A model generated the notes under the pieces. It was given only the letters and a program-made list of their open reading frames with translations, was not told the origin of the DNA and ran no database searches. Positions 15,701-25,622 of a DNA stretch of 32,812 nucleotides are shown in pieces (position 1 is the first letter of the stretch; each line of letters starts with the position of its first letter). The DNA is from a virus: positions 1-32,812 of IMG/VR virus record IMGVR_UViG_3300029259_000431, one strand, 5' to 3'. The translations under genes and the position numbers were made by a program.

Positions 15701-18496
15701 GATAGTTATGATGTAAATGATTTTATTAGATTAATTTCATTCTTCGATAATTCATTATTTAAAATGATAGAAGATTTTACACCTGCTAGAACAAGTTTAT
15801 CATCTGGTGTTGTTATAAAACAAAATTTATTAGAAAGAAACAGACAAAGACCAACACAAGTATCTTCTGCTGTAACTATGTCTACTTACTTTAAAAACAC
15901 ACCTGCAGATCCATTTAGTGTAGTGGTGCCAATAGTACAAAAAGACCAAGTACTAGAAGGTACTGTATTAGCACAAGCTAGAGACTTCAACCCAGGATCA
16001 AATGATTACCCCCCAAGTAACACAATAAGTGGTTCTTCCATATATGTGTTTGATGGAGGTACAGGTGGTGTTTTTGAACCATTTAATAATATAAATAATG
16101 CTCCCGTAAGTTCATCTACAATAACTACTTGTTTTAAACAGTATTACTATTTAACAGGAAGTTTAGGTTTAGCTGAAACAAACGAGGGTAGTGTATTATT
16201 TGATTCTACAATTACTCAGACTACTAATACGATGAGTTGGAATGTTAGTAATGATGAAGGAACTCCATATACAGAATATTTTGATTCTCTAATAAATTCT
16301 TTTTCCCAATCCGGTTTATTTGTTGACGTAGGAACAGAAAGATGGGGGTCAGTTAAATATAAGGTAGATTATATAGATAGATTACCTGCTAACGGATATG
16401 GGGAAGCTATTTATAGTTTACAAGAAGAAAGAGATAATAATAAATACGGATACAAAACAACAGCTTCATTTATAGCATACTTATCAGATGTAGAAAATAA
16501 TACAAATCCTAGTGCACGTGATCAATTTTTAATTAATGATGAAGCCTTAAACCCATTTTGTTTTATAGTAGATGGTACCCCATATAGTGGGAAAACTACT
16601 GCTGAAGTATCAGCATCTACATTTGCTAAACAATACCCGGGTGTAGTTCAAGACTTTACAGAATATGTAGTACCCTCAATAGGTACCGGTTTTCCTGTAG
16701 GTTCTTCAAATACAACAAACCCAAACTTAAATGGTGCAGGTTTAACTCCTATACAAAGAATAGATCAACGTGAATTTTATAACGGTGAATTTCCAAATAC
16801 TATTGAAGTAGGGTTAAAGGATATATGTAGTGCTTTCTTTGGACAAAATGATATACCAGATTATCAATTTTATATACAATGGCTTAACGAAAAAACACTT
16901 TCAGAGACAACGATGTTGTCTTCTGACTTTTTACCTGATCTAAAAAATATATTATTATGGGCGGACACATTGTCAAACCCAAAGGTAGGATTTAGGAATG
17001 AATTAGAAATTATAACTATTGGGGGTAACAACCCAACTACCTCAACTATTACTGCGGATACTAACCTATTTACTTACAGTAAAATATCAGGAAATGCTCC
17101 TAATAAAGGTAGAATAGAAATAGTCTCAGATGGTACAAAAATTTCATCTGCTTACTTTAAAAATGATGCAAGTAATATCCCAAAAAATTATGAAGGAGAT
17201 GGTATAATAACAATTCTAAATTCTACCTTATCACTTTTAGGGTTTACAGGAGCAACTCAAGATTTAATTTTAAAACTATCAACTCAAACTTTATCCCCTG
17301 TACCTACAAATAAGGTAAAATATATTAAAATGGCTAATAGCGATATCAATGGTATTACTATATTACCATTTATTACTGATAGTGAATATATTACTTTAAA
17401 TTTAACAGGTGCTAGTGATTATAATAACAACTTAATAGAAGGGTACCAAACATGGTTTATTGCCAATTCAACAATACAAAGTGATGAGGACCAATCAACA
17501 CCTGATGCTACCTTATTAATAATTAATGAACCCCCTTCTTCGGAAGCAGTAACTTCATTTGATGGTGGTTTTGTAGATTTATCTTTTAAAGTAGGAGGTG
17601 GATTTGTTTACGATGCAACACAGTCAGGTGTAGACCCAACAGTTTTACCTACTACAGCATTTAGCTCCTCAGTACCACAAGGATATTTTCCACCTACGGA
17701 TAGATCACCTGGTTTTACAACTGAATCTTTCTTTAGAGGTTGGGCAAATGCAACATATTTTGAAACAAACACCGATGGTGGTGTAGATAGAGTATCTGAA
17801 GGTCGTGGGTTTAACACTGATATATTAGGTAACTTTAACATAGGTGCAACAGAAACAGATAATGATAGTGTTATTCCATATTTACCTAGTATAACACCTT
17901 GGTTTATGAATGCACCAGCATCAACAAACCATTTCCTAGTAAATTCTCCTATAGTAGTAGTAGGAGCGGGACAAACAGATTTACAATTGTATACCGGATC
18001 AATTACAGCTAGTTCAGTCCCAATTGGTCCATCTTTTCAAACTTTAGAAGACGTTACCCCAACAGAATCAGATATAATTCCCATTAATATAGTAGACCCA
18101 TTTGTTCCCGGAATTACAAGTATTACTTGGCCATCAGAATTTTCAACAGGTATACCAACCACACCAACATCTCTTTTCCCAATTGTTGTTGTTTGTGGTA
18201 GTGGAAATGTAACTTGGGAAGTTAGTGTATACTACAATAATAGTAATCAAGCAAATAACCCTTTTGTATCACTTTGGCCAACATCAACTGGGGGTTTACC
18301 TAATTATCCTACATCTCCTAATCTATATAAGATTACAGGAACAGGAACTACAACAATTTACGTTCAATTCGCTCAGACGCAACAATCTCCCGTTACAAGA
18401 ATTTCTAATTTTAAAGTAACTAATACTCAAAATACACAAAACAATTTTACATTCATCAACGTCCCCCAAGGAGGTAATATCCTAACTCCTCTTTAA
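12716..18496 (+). CDS. Giant tail protein with gpI-like core and LamG-like domain, 1926 residues
   Basis: The N-terminal 200 residues are beta rich and contain YIEYYIYDNSQQLIFPL and DGDVVLFPSDNLEDIGFDDG. At about 545-605 lies KRIYHNMPYLLKTKGTVAGL and then ALITSYGVPDTILRINEFGG, similar to the P2 gpI-type tail-formation region that links baseplate to fibres. A concanavalin/LamG-like beta sandwich seems to occupy about 635-825 (PKTLQFRFKTPGIP, GGWWSVMTTVD, FQELRYWTTVL). A conserved helical stretch with YPALDKLRDAYFTKYIDSYD follows at about 980-1040. The rest is Thr/Ser/Asn-rich beta structure. It is likely a wedge-to-fibre connector or large appendage protein; carbohydrate binding through the LamG-like part is inference. 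No frameshift is seen across 5.8 kb. Confidence 0.7.
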   Translation: MEELNSITVNPVDPTTFEYQEYSEQDNNLISSSRLDTSFTSSTDYIEYYIYDNSQQLIFPLKGSSTRIYDQRNYNVLDGDVVLFPSDNLEDIGFDDGTFYSTYNFYRKQLASDQFLNYYICEISADRTEVRLKSSTIEIDLIVSSSNAFIDYRENADYFVDFLLNFGGDQQVIANNLRLDTTTEVEPSLLVKLYEPLPDSFSIKDTLWVVEEISTPQAYTVVFPPIEFIPNDSQFIKGPNYSISVTQQTGESTQDFSFNTLLSSDVTSSTDQLKNILDRKEIDINVDYTDYNNFIKFSSAQTRLENFYYKVGLIQSSSNAIVALTTNDGFYSSSKAEISTSIQKVITGFDRYEYFLYYDSGSTKSYPKSTTTPPYILLPTGSTTVKTWLGSANPENEFYGGQALVASDYDSDNKDYLYNTIPEYLRSDPNNEKYELFVDMVAQQYDNTWLYTKNITTRFDADNRLDYGISKDLVADAIRDFGVKLYSNNFNTSDLYTAFLGLTPSGSTFPLPNMVGLVNGMVNTPTGFEYIDTQISASDDIVPLDDVNKRLYKRIYHNMPYLLKTKGTVAGLKALITSYGVPDTILRINEFGGKDRDNYLDWDLSENVFNYAFHAQGTPNSYFKSSFDINTNFDVTNQAPKTLQFRFKTPGIPLIDADNTAYYYNIWKTDDRKANITLEYTGSGMTSGSYSGSTPSADNAYGTLTFWPDGFSNTTATASVSLPLFDGGWWSVMTTVDYGVSDKANLFVANRIDDKIGFTASDSTTYNWQYYYTSTESSFFEGNYELNTNIYTPFTGAFQELRYWTTVLKEDLFYDYVVNPYSTQGNTINSTPDDLCFRADLGTQLITSSRTSIHPKVTGSWEATSSFDNGNSNFFIGTTEFVENTEEIYLNQVPGGIKNRISDQITIDKEVLPSGSTLSPYRSIQQETFPSGSDPSINYLEVAFSPTDQVNDDIIAQIGAFNLGDYIGDPRQINEPNYSYPALDKLRDAYFTKYIDSYDVNDFIRLISFFDNSLFKMIEDFTPARTSLSSGVVIKQNLLERNRQRPTQVSSAVTMSTYFKNTPADPFSVVVPIVQKDQVLEGTVLAQARDFNPGSNDYPPSNTISGSSIYVFDGGTGGVFEPFNNINNAPVSSSTITTCFKQYYYLTGSLGLAETNEGSVLFDSTITQTTNTMSWNVSNDEGTPYTEYFDSLINSFSQSGLFVDVGTERWGSVKYKVDYIDRLPANGYGEAIYSLQEERDNNKYGYKTTASFIAYLSDVENNTNPSARDQFLINDEALNPFCFIVDGTPYSGKTTAEVSASTFAKQYPGVVQDFTEYVVPSIGTGFPVGSSNTTNPNLNGAGLTPIQRIDQREFYNGEFPNTIEVGLKDICSAFFGQNDIPDYQFYIQWLNEKTLSETTMLSSDFLPDLKNILLWADTLSNPKVGFRNELEIITIGGNNPTTSTITADTNLFTYSKISGNAPNKGRIEIVSDGTKISSAYFKNDASNIPKNYEGDGIITILNSTLSLLGFTGATQDLILKLSTQTLSPVPTNKVKYIKMANSDINGITILPFITDSEYITLNLTGASDYNNNLIEGYQTWFIANSTIQSDEDQSTPDATLLIINEPPSSEAVTSFDGGFVDLSFKVGGGFVYDATQSGVDPTVLPTTAFSSSVPQGYFPPTDRSPGFTTESFFRGWANATYFETNTDGGVDRVSEGRGFNTDILGNFNIGATETDNDSVIPYLPSITPWFMNAPASTNHFLVNSPIVVVGAGQTDLQLYTGSITASSVPIGPSFQTLEDVTPTESDIIPINIVDPFVPGITSITWPSEFSTGIPTTPTSLFPIVVVCGSGNVTWEVSVYYNNSNQANNPFVSLWPTSTGGLPNYPTSPNLYKITGTGTTTIYVQFAQTQQSPVTRISNFKVTNTQNTQNNFTFINVPQGGNILTPL

Positions 18497-18514
18497 ATAA
18501 AGATTATTTGGAGT
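18485..18514 (+). terminator. Bulged inverted repeat at the end of the giant gene
   Basis: ACTCC at 18485-18489 pairs with GGAGT at 18510-18514 and TCTTT at 18490-18494 pairs with AAAGA at 18499-18503 with a four-base loop; a six-base bulge lies on the 3' side. It overlaps the stop codon and precedes the next TATTTATAAC box. There is no T-run, so termination is only possible. Confidence 0.35.
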
Positions 18515-18535
18515 ATTAAAAACAATATATTATAT

Positions 18536-18545
18536 TATTTATAAC
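18536..18545 (+). promoter_or_regulatory. TATTTATAAC box before the gene at 18557
   Basis: Exact TATTTATAAC ending 11 bases before the ATG, the same distance as at 5157. The leader TAAACACAACG has no Shine-Dalgarno sequence. Confidence 0.55.
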
Positions 18546-18556
18546 TAAACACAACG

Positions 18557-21500
18557 ATGCCAGAAGTACCAAAGTATATACAATATTATTATAAAGAGGA
18601 TACCAACCAGATATTGGTGTCGGGGTCTGCTACGGCAAGTGATCCCTTAACTGTGAGTAAAATGAATACCTTACTAAATGCTAGTAAGTCCCCAACAACT
18701 ACTTTTGATAGTGAATTTACTTCAAAAATATCTTCATTAGGGACTAATGTATCTTATGTGGTACAAAATGGTTTAGGTGTGGCAGATGTTGTAATTCCAA
18801 TTGCTAGTGATCAAGAATTATGGGTGTATAGAGGATATAATATTGAGGGTGGAGATGGACTTACATATAGATATAACCCATATATACATAGACCATATAA
18901 AGCATACATTTTAACAGAAACAGGATCAGGTGTTCCAAACTCCCCTTGGTTAAATCTAGGTACACTATATTATGGTAGTTACACAACGGGATTACCTGGA
19001 AGAAATATTGTTCCTGTAAGAGGAGGAGATGATGTATTTGATCCTTTTGACTCTCTTTTGTTCGACTCTCAAATAGGGAGTGTAGCATATGAATTAGGAA
19101 TAAATGGTAACTATATTAATAGTGAAAACACTTCTTCAACATACCCAGAACCTAATGGTCTAATATACACAGCATCAATTAGTGGTTCATTTACAGTATA
19201 TGGTGAATCAAGACAAATCCACCCTTGGATATATACTAGATACACTAATTCGGGGAATATATCTACACTAAACGGTTCCTCAGTTTTTATATATAAAGAA
19301 AATATAGTATCTGAAACATATTCCCAATCTTTTAATACAAACACATCACCTACAACACCACCAGCAACAGGTAAAATGAAATTTAATTCTACTACAGCTG
19401 CAGGTATAACTAAAATAACACTTTCACAAGTAGAAGATGGAGTTTCTAATAATATTTTGTCTCTTGATTCAAAGATGACAAATTTAGAAGGTATAACTAC
19501 AGATAAAGATTTAGGTAAAATACACATATCATCTAGTGCTACTAATTTTTTATCACTAAACATTACAGATGCTGTATCTATAGGAGATGGAAATTTAATA
19601 GCTAATGGTACTCGTCTCCAAGAACCAGTATCTCCTTATATAGTAAACCAACAGCAAACAGCATTATTTTTTGATGATACTAAGTACACTACAGACGGTA
19701 GTGGTACTGGAGTTATATTTGGTGTTTCTGCACGTTATGACTTCCCCGCCGTCGCCTACATAATAGATAATATTAAAGTAAATAATTCAACGGGTGGTTC
19801 TGGATGGCAAACTGGAGAAAAAATAACAATAACAGCAGCAACTTTAAATGCAAACGGATTCGTTGGAGCTACAGGCAATCTTGTATTTACTGTAACGAAT
19901 GCTAATATGGATCAATTAGAAACCAGTAATTTTTATGAAATAGTAGGTACACTTGATTCAACATCTACTCCATTTACAATGTTTACAAATGACGAAGATT
20001 TAAATTTTTCATTTGATGGTCCATTCCAACAAGGTACTTTACTACAACAACAATTATATTCCCCAAACAATTCCCCTACTACATACCCCAATAATACGTT
20101 AACCAATGGCTACTATACTTACACTAGTAGTATTTTTGAATCAACACCAGGAGCAGGTACTGGTCCTACAGGATCTACCCAATTTGGTCTTTATGCAGAT
20201 TTAGGAGAGTATGTATTATATAGAACCCAACTAGAACTTTTTGCTGCTAATAGTGTTAGAATTAATTTTACAGCAGACTCTGGATTACCCGAATTTATAG
20301 ATTTAGACCCAGGTAAAAAAGTAACTTATACTGCAATACCCGGTTCTGTAACTTTTACAGGAACATATAATTCGGCACTTTTATCAACTGAAATTTTAGC
20401 AGACTCCGCAAACGGAGAAACAATTCCAGATATATTCTCTACAAGATGGAGTGATGTTTATGTATCTTTTTCAGCCTCTAATTCATCTTCAATAGATGGT
20501 TTATATATATTTAACCAAATACCTAGTAACGATGTTGAAATTACAGCTTCAATGTTTTTAAGATCGTGGACAGGTAGTGATGCAGGACCAAAATATGGTG
20601 CGGCTGACTATGCTCTATCACCCGACGCCCCTCTTTATGGAGCAGGTGAAACAGGAGAAGGAAAAACATGGCCTACTGCTTCTATGAAAATATATACAGG
20701 TAGTTATCCTGATAATGTGCCCGTAATTGGTCCTGACAATATTGCATACGAGGTAGAATTTAAAAATGCAGATATAGATGTTAATGGTATAGCAATTACT
20801 ATGAGTTTTTCTATACCAGCAGACAACATATCACTTAGAGATTGTTTATCTTTATCATTAGCAGTTGACTCAGCAGAACCCCTATCAGAAATAGAAAATT
20901 CACTTGTTGTAACTGAATATAACTTAGAGTTTAATACAATTCCTTTAGCTTCTTCAGGAGATGGTAGAGTTCCTACTTTTATAGAAAATGCATTTGAGGG
21001 TACAAACGGTTTTTCAAATACACCAGATTGTCAACCTTTATTAAACAATGCCTTTACATATAGAAGAAATGACCAAATACAGGAAGTTGATTATTCAACA
21101 GACATATACACACCAATAAATTTCCAACAAATACTTAATGGTACAGCACAAAAATCTTCTGTACCTGCGTCAAACTATACTTCAAGGACTTGGACTTTAG
21201 CAAGATATAATGGTAGTAGATCAACAGCAGAAAGATTAAATGAAGCACCTACCTTACAACTAGAAAGATTTTATACATATGGTAATATACCTGTGATTGA
21301 TTATCAAAGAGCGTTTTTTGCTTATTGTGAACAAGTAACAGATCCTTATCCTGTATTAAACAATAAAACACAATTCAATATTAAATATTTGATTAATGGG
21401 GCAGGGGATGCAAATAATCCCAATCTTTCTCCTTATACTGCATTTGATATTCAAGGAACATGGTCACCAACAACAAACCCTTCTTCTTCTGAAGTAGGTA

Positions 21501-23866
21501 GAGTAGGTATGAACCAAATATCTGGTTCAACTTCATATAACCTATTAAATGGTTTCCAACCAATAGATAGAGTAACTCAACAAGCGGTTCCCATTTTATA
21601 CTCACAAACCTCATCAGTAGGTTACTCTAATTTTATTCCTATTAGATCTAAAGGAATATCTTCATACACCCCTCCATTTACACAGTATGGAATGACATAC
21701 CAAGGTACAGTTGTTGATGGTAGCAATGCAGCTAGTAAAGTTATTACAATACCAAATATATTATCACAAATAATTAATAATCCAAATGGTATTACCAAAC
21801 CGGATAGATATAGTTCTTTAGTAGTCGATTCTATAGTTTCTACCGCTGTAGCTTATGCAAATGAAGGTGAAGTATATTTTTCACCAGACCCTGATGTTAC
21901 AGCAATACAACCTCAATTATCTGCAAATTATACTCTAGATTTTAGAGGTAGTTTCCCCTCAACTGTACCTCAAACATATAGAACAGACGCAGGTGGTTTT
22001 TGGGATAAAAGTGATTTTAATAGTGGTGTTGTAGGTACTTTTACATTAGAAATGGAATTTTCGGATTCAACAAATCTAGGAGTTGGAACTACTTTTACAA
22101 GAATGTCAATTCAACAAACCGCTAATGTTACCTTAACATGTTATTTTGGTGGTACACAGTCATTAGTAATTGATTTATTTAACGCTTATGGTTCTTCCCA
22201 TGTTGGTTTTATCAATAACGGAAAAACACTTAGAGTAAATCTGTTAGGAGATGCTACTAAAAATGCAATTACACAGGCGGGTTTAAGTATAGACAATGTT
22301 AAATATACTACTTTAGATGTTGCTATTAAAAACGCTCCAAATGAACAATTAATATCTGACAGAAGATATAGAATATCAATTACTCAAGATTATCTTTCAG
22401 AGTCAGTAGATGCTGCAAAGAACTTTTGGAATCCAATAACCACCGACCCAATAATTCTAGGTCCTTTTGTTAACATGGTAGTTAACCCAAACCAACAAGA
22501 CCCCGATTCTACACTGGTAGATAATGCATTAAACGCTCCATATTGGGAATTTCCAGCAACAACAGAGGTTGGTACTACATTAACACCTGAAACTCAAATA
22601 GAAAGTGCAAATGCCAACCCAGTAACAATATCATTATCAAGTTTATCAAAAAACGCTGATAATCTTTTAGCTCAAGCAAATGCCTCATCTTTCAATATCT
22701 TAGGAGCAACAAATTTTGGAGAGCAAGCAGGCAAATCCTTAGCAGGTGGTAGTGGTGATGGTAATGCAGTAGCTACAATTACACTTACTGATGCTACAGT
22801 AATGGGAAATATACAAATAACTAATGGAGGTACAGGTTATGAAGTAGGCGATACACTTACAATCCCCTCGGCATCACTAGGTGCAGAAGACCCAGGTGGA
22901 GTTGATGTTTCAATAACTCTAGATGCTACAAATTTCACCCCAACCATATCTGCAACTATTAACTCAGACGAATATTCAGTAACTCCAGGTAATGCTGCAG
23001 GTTCTACTTTTACAATTGGGGCAGTAGTAGGTTCTACAGATATAACCTTATTATCACCTTCTACTCCAGGTAGTGGGTGGGCAGCAGGTCAAGTTATTAC
23101 AATTCCATACTCACTATTAATACAAAAAGGATTTATAATAACATCTCTATCAACTGTTAATGCCACTTTTACTGTAGCTGCAGATAATTTAAATACTATC
23201 CCACTTAGGTCACAAATAGAACTACAATCATCAAATGGTAATACTACATATAATGATGGGTTTATTATGGGAACTTTAACTTATGCACCATCAACAAATG
23301 TTAGATTCCCTGGTGGTTTAGAACCGGATGATACTACTTTTCCAGACTTTAATATACCATGGAATTTAGAGATAGGGGATGAAATAAGATTTGTTAATGA
23401 TGAAGCTGAATCATATACTATAAAAGCAATAACACCACCGGACCAAAATTCAAATAGCACAACACCTAAACTATTATTAGTTTTAGATAGAGAGGTACCT
23501 GCTAGTGTTGATAAAGATTTCTTTTTATTAAGAAGATTTGTTTACGAACCCTCAGCAATTTTAATAGATGCTGAATTTCCATATGGAGAGTTATCTTCAA
23601 CCACAGAATTTATCCCAACAATTGATAGCAAAACAACATATTTGTCTATACAAGGAGTAGCAACTTCAGCTTCAAACGCAGGGGAAGCAAATGAATCTAC
23701 AAATACATCCTCTACAACAGGTAGCTTTGTAACAACAGTTGATAGATTATTAAAAAAGAATAACACACCTTCAGGTTTCTTATTCCCAGAATTTCCGGCC
23801 CCTAGCATAGAATTAGAACCAGATGTAATAATGCGTGAACTAAGAGACAACAAACTAATAACTTAA
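18557..23866 (+). CDS. Giant structural tail protein, 1769 residues
   Basis: A Ser/Thr/Asn-rich, mostly beta protein with no enzyme motif. Three places carry a related glycine turn followed by a strand: GGSGWQTGEKITI at about 412, GGTGYEVGDTLTI at about 1421 and PGSGWAAGQVITI at about 1501. A region at about 830-900 with CQPLLNNAFTYRRNDQIQEV and then DYSTDIYTPINFQQILNGTA looks like a distinct conserved core. The C-terminal 150 residues contain IPWNLEIGDEIRFVNDE and end in a charged MRELRDNK helix. The gene has its own TATTTATAAC box and is followed by another, so it forms a one-gene block. Probable role is a large baseplate periphery or fibre-anchor protein; the family is not named by me. Confidence 0.65.
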   Translation: MPEVPKYIQYYYKEDTNQILVSGSATASDPLTVSKMNTLLNASKSPTTTFDSEFTSKISSLGTNVSYVVQNGLGVADVVIPIASDQELWVYRGYNIEGGDGLTYRYNPYIHRPYKAYILTETGSGVPNSPWLNLGTLYYGSYTTGLPGRNIVPVRGGDDVFDPFDSLLFDSQIGSVAYELGINGNYINSENTSSTYPEPNGLIYTASISGSFTVYGESRQIHPWIYTRYTNSGNISTLNGSSVFIYKENIVSETYSQSFNTNTSPTTPPATGKMKFNSTTAAGITKITLSQVEDGVSNNILSLDSKMTNLEGITTDKDLGKIHISSSATNFLSLNITDAVSIGDGNLIANGTRLQEPVSPYIVNQQQTALFFDDTKYTTDGSGTGVIFGVSARYDFPAVAYIIDNIKVNNSTGGSGWQTGEKITITAATLNANGFVGATGNLVFTVTNANMDQLETSNFYEIVGTLDSTSTPFTMFTNDEDLNFSFDGPFQQGTLLQQQLYSPNNSPTTYPNNTLTNGYYTYTSSIFESTPGAGTGPTGSTQFGLYADLGEYVLYRTQLELFAANSVRINFTADSGLPEFIDLDPGKKVTYTAIPGSVTFTGTYNSALLSTEILADSANGETIPDIFSTRWSDVYVSFSASNSSSIDGLYIFNQIPSNDVEITASMFLRSWTGSDAGPKYGAADYALSPDAPLYGAGETGEGKTWPTASMKIYTGSYPDNVPVIGPDNIAYEVEFKNADIDVNGIAITMSFSIPADNISLRDCLSLSLAVDSAEPLSEIENSLVVTEYNLEFNTIPLASSGDGRVPTFIENAFEGTNGFSNTPDCQPLLNNAFTYRRNDQIQEVDYSTDIYTPINFQQILNGTAQKSSVPASNYTSRTWTLARYNGSRSTAERLNEAPTLQLERFYTYGNIPVIDYQRAFFAYCEQVTDPYPVLNNKTQFNIKYLINGAGDANNPNLSPYTAFDIQGTWSPTTNPSSSEVGRVGMNQISGSTSYNLLNGFQPIDRVTQQAVPILYSQTSSVGYSNFIPIRSKGISSYTPPFTQYGMTYQGTVVDGSNAASKVITIPNILSQIINNPNGITKPDRYSSLVVDSIVSTAVAYANEGEVYFSPDPDVTAIQPQLSANYTLDFRGSFPSTVPQTYRTDAGGFWDKSDFNSGVVGTFTLEMEFSDSTNLGVGTTFTRMSIQQTANVTLTCYFGGTQSLVIDLFNAYGSSHVGFINNGKTLRVNLLGDATKNAITQAGLSIDNVKYTTLDVAIKNAPNEQLISDRRYRISITQDYLSESVDAAKNFWNPITTDPIILGPFVNMVVNPNQQDPDSTLVDNALNAPYWEFPATTEVGTTLTPETQIESANANPVTISLSSLSKNADNLLAQANASSFNILGATNFGEQAGKSLAGGSGDGNAVATITLTDATVMGNIQITNGGTGYEVGDTLTIPSASLGAEDPGGVDVSITLDATNFTPTISATINSDEYSVTPGNAAGSTFTIGAVVGSTDITLLSPSTPGSGWAAGQVITIPYSLLIQKGFIITSLSTVNATFTVAADNLNTIPLRSQIELQSSNGNTTYNDGFIMGTLTYAPSTNVRFPGGLEPDDTTFPDFNIPWNLEIGDEIRFVNDEAESYTIKAITPPDQNSNSTTPKLLLVLDREVPASVDKDFFLLRRFVYEPSAILIDAEFPYGELSSTTEFIPTIDSKTTYLSIQGVATSASNAGEANESTNTSSTTGSFVTTVDRLLKKNNTPSGFLFPEFPAPSIELEPDVIMRELRDNKLIT

Positions 23867-23868
23867 CA

Positions 23869-23878
23869 TATTTATAAC
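23869..23878 (+). promoter_or_regulatory. TATTTATAAC box before the gene at 23897
   Basis: Exact TATTTATAAC, beginning three bases after the preceding stop codon and ending 18 bases before the ATG. It heads the three-gene block 23897-26597. Confidence 0.55.
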
Positions 23879-23896
23879 ATATAATAACAAACACAA

Positions 23897-24562
23897 ATGG
23901 GATATTTAAATAATTCAGTAATAACAGTTGATGCTATCTTAACAACCAAAGGTAGAGAATTGTTAGCAGCTAACGATGGTTCGTTTAGAATCACACAATT
24001 CGCTTTAGCGGATGACGAAATTGATTATACATTGTATAATCCAACTCATCCCTCTGGTTCACAGTTCTATGGGGAAGCTATAGATGGAATGCCTTTATTA
24101 GAAGCATTTCCTCTAGAATCACAAATAATGAAGTATAAATTAACTACATTACCAAGAGGTACATCAAAACTACCAGTATTAAATGTTGGTTACAGTGCAG
24201 TAACACTTCAACAAGGTGCTACGTTAGCAATTACACCACAAACATTAAATTACTTAGGTAATGATCAGGTATTTGAAACATCAGGATACAGTTTAACTGT
24301 TGCCGACGTTAGGTTATTAAATACATTTGAAGCAACTGGTATTAATACAACAGCAGCTTCTTCATCAAACCTTAATGCTACAACAACAATTGGAACAAAC
24401 GTTTCATCAACTATAACGGGTACACAATTCTCACTAAGAGCAACTACAGTAAACACATTGTTTGGTGCTAATAACTCACTAGTAAGTACTTTAACATTTA
24501 CAGGTTTAGATAGTGGAGCTAGAATTACTATTCCAATTACAATAACTAGATCAACAACATAA
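23897..24562 (+). CDS. Conserved tail-appendage structural protein, 221 residues
   Basis: The N-terminal 75 residues carry a distinctive run: GYLNNSVITVDAILTTKGRE, then FRITQFALADDEIDYTLYNP. The remainder is beta rich, with Thr/Ser repeats in the last 90 residues. No enzyme motif is visible. To my reading the N-terminal pattern is the kind that recurs in virion proteins of environmental T4-like phages, but I cannot name a Pfam family. Its block mates at 24573 and 25623 are similar in style, suggesting that the three build one appendage. Confidence 0.65.
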   Translation: MGYLNNSVITVDAILTTKGRELLAANDGSFRITQFALADDEIDYTLYNPTHPSGSQFYGEAIDGMPLLEAFPLESQIMKYKLTTLPRGTSKLPVLNVGYSAVTLQQGATLAITPQTLNYLGNDQVFETSGYSLTVADVRLLNTFEATGINTTAASSSNLNATTTIGTNVSSTITGTQFSLRATTVNTLFGANNSLVSTLTFTGLDSGARITIPITITRSTT

Positions 24563-24572
24563 TAAAAAACAC

Positions 24573-25616
24573 ATGGGATTTAAAAGATTAGAAGCAGATG
24601 ATTTTGTAGTAAGTGCACAAGCACAAACTTCAACCGCTTGGACAGGTAACTTACCAAATTTAACTACATTTTTCACACAATCTAGTCAAGTTGTAGGTGC
24701 ATCTGGTGAATATTATGCGACAGTATATAATGCTGATCCTGCAACCAACACATTAGCGGAAGCACAATTTGAAATTGCTTATGGTAATGAAAATGGGGGA
24801 GGAACATTTGATTATAACAATGCTGCGGTTCCTGGAGTATCTCCTTCATTAACCATATATGGTCAATATAGAACATTAGTTTTGGAAGATGAAACTGCAC
24901 AATTTTCATTTGGTGGTGTTAAACAAGGTTCAATTTATGCATTAAGTATAGAAAGGTCAAGATATAAACAATCTTTATTCCCAGGCTCATTAAACCTAAA
25001 ATTAACAGACCCATCTACTGGAGGTACAAATGCTATAGAGTTAACAGATAACTCTAATATGGTAAGTGTCCCTGAGTATTATGGTACTATGAGAGCGTAT
25101 CAAATAATTAGTGGTTCTAATGGTGTTGCTGCAACAGGAACAGGAGCCAATAATTCTAATGGGTATACTGATACAGCAGGGTCATATGGTTTATTTCTAC
25201 CAGATATTGGAACAATATTATTAAATGGTGCTGCATTAGATTTAACTACTACACAGGGAATTAGCTTAGACACAACAACAACAGCAAATACACCAGGAGC
25301 TAATCAATTAAAATTATATGAGGCTATTAAAAAGGGCCAATCTTTTGGATTAAATTCTGAGGAAACAATAACGTCTGATTTTGTATTTGTTAGAACAAGA
25401 AATTCCGAATTTAACTATTCAGAAAACCCATCTTATATTTCAGGATCAACCGGTGAAGTAATTTATAACTATTTTATTAATAACCCACAAACGTATATTA
25501 CGACAGTAGGTATGTACAACGATAGTAATGAATTATTAGCAGTTGCAAAATTATCAAAACCTTTAAATAAAGACTTTACAAAAGAATCTTTAATTAGAGT
25601 TAAACTAGATTTCTAA
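24573..25616 (+). CDS. Structural protein with C-terminal module shared with its neighbour, 347 residues
   Basis: A beta-rich protein starting MGFKRLEADDFVVSAQAQTS. Residues about 275-347 form a module with SEFNYSENPSYIS and ITTVGMYNDSNELLAVAKLS that aligns with the end of the next gene's product, implying a common ancestor or a shared interaction surface. The middle is Gly/Thr/Asn-rich. A SFGGVKQGSIYALSIERSRY segment near 115-135 is the least repetitive part. No catalytic motif or signal peptide is seen. It lies ten bases after the previous gene and six before the next. Probable virion protein. Confidence 0.65.
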   Translation: MGFKRLEADDFVVSAQAQTSTAWTGNLPNLTTFFTQSSQVVGASGEYYATVYNADPATNTLAEAQFEIAYGNENGGGTFDYNNAAVPGVSPSLTIYGQYRTLVLEDETAQFSFGGVKQGSIYALSIERSRYKQSLFPGSLNLKLTDPSTGGTNAIELTDNSNMVSVPEYYGTMRAYQIISGSNGVAATGTGANNSNGYTDTAGSYGLFLPDIGTILLNGAALDLTTTQGISLDTTTTANTPGANQLKLYEAIKKGQSFGLNSEETITSDFVFVRTRNSEFNYSENPSYISGSTGEVIYNYFINNPQTYITTVGMYNDSNELLAVAKLSKPLNKDFTKESLIRVKLDF

Positions 25617-25622
25617 AAATGA

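Noticed and set aside
18225-18419. A 64-codon + strand frame at the end of the giant gene
   Set aside because: It lies wholly inside 12716-18496 in another frame and has no separate spacing or leader.
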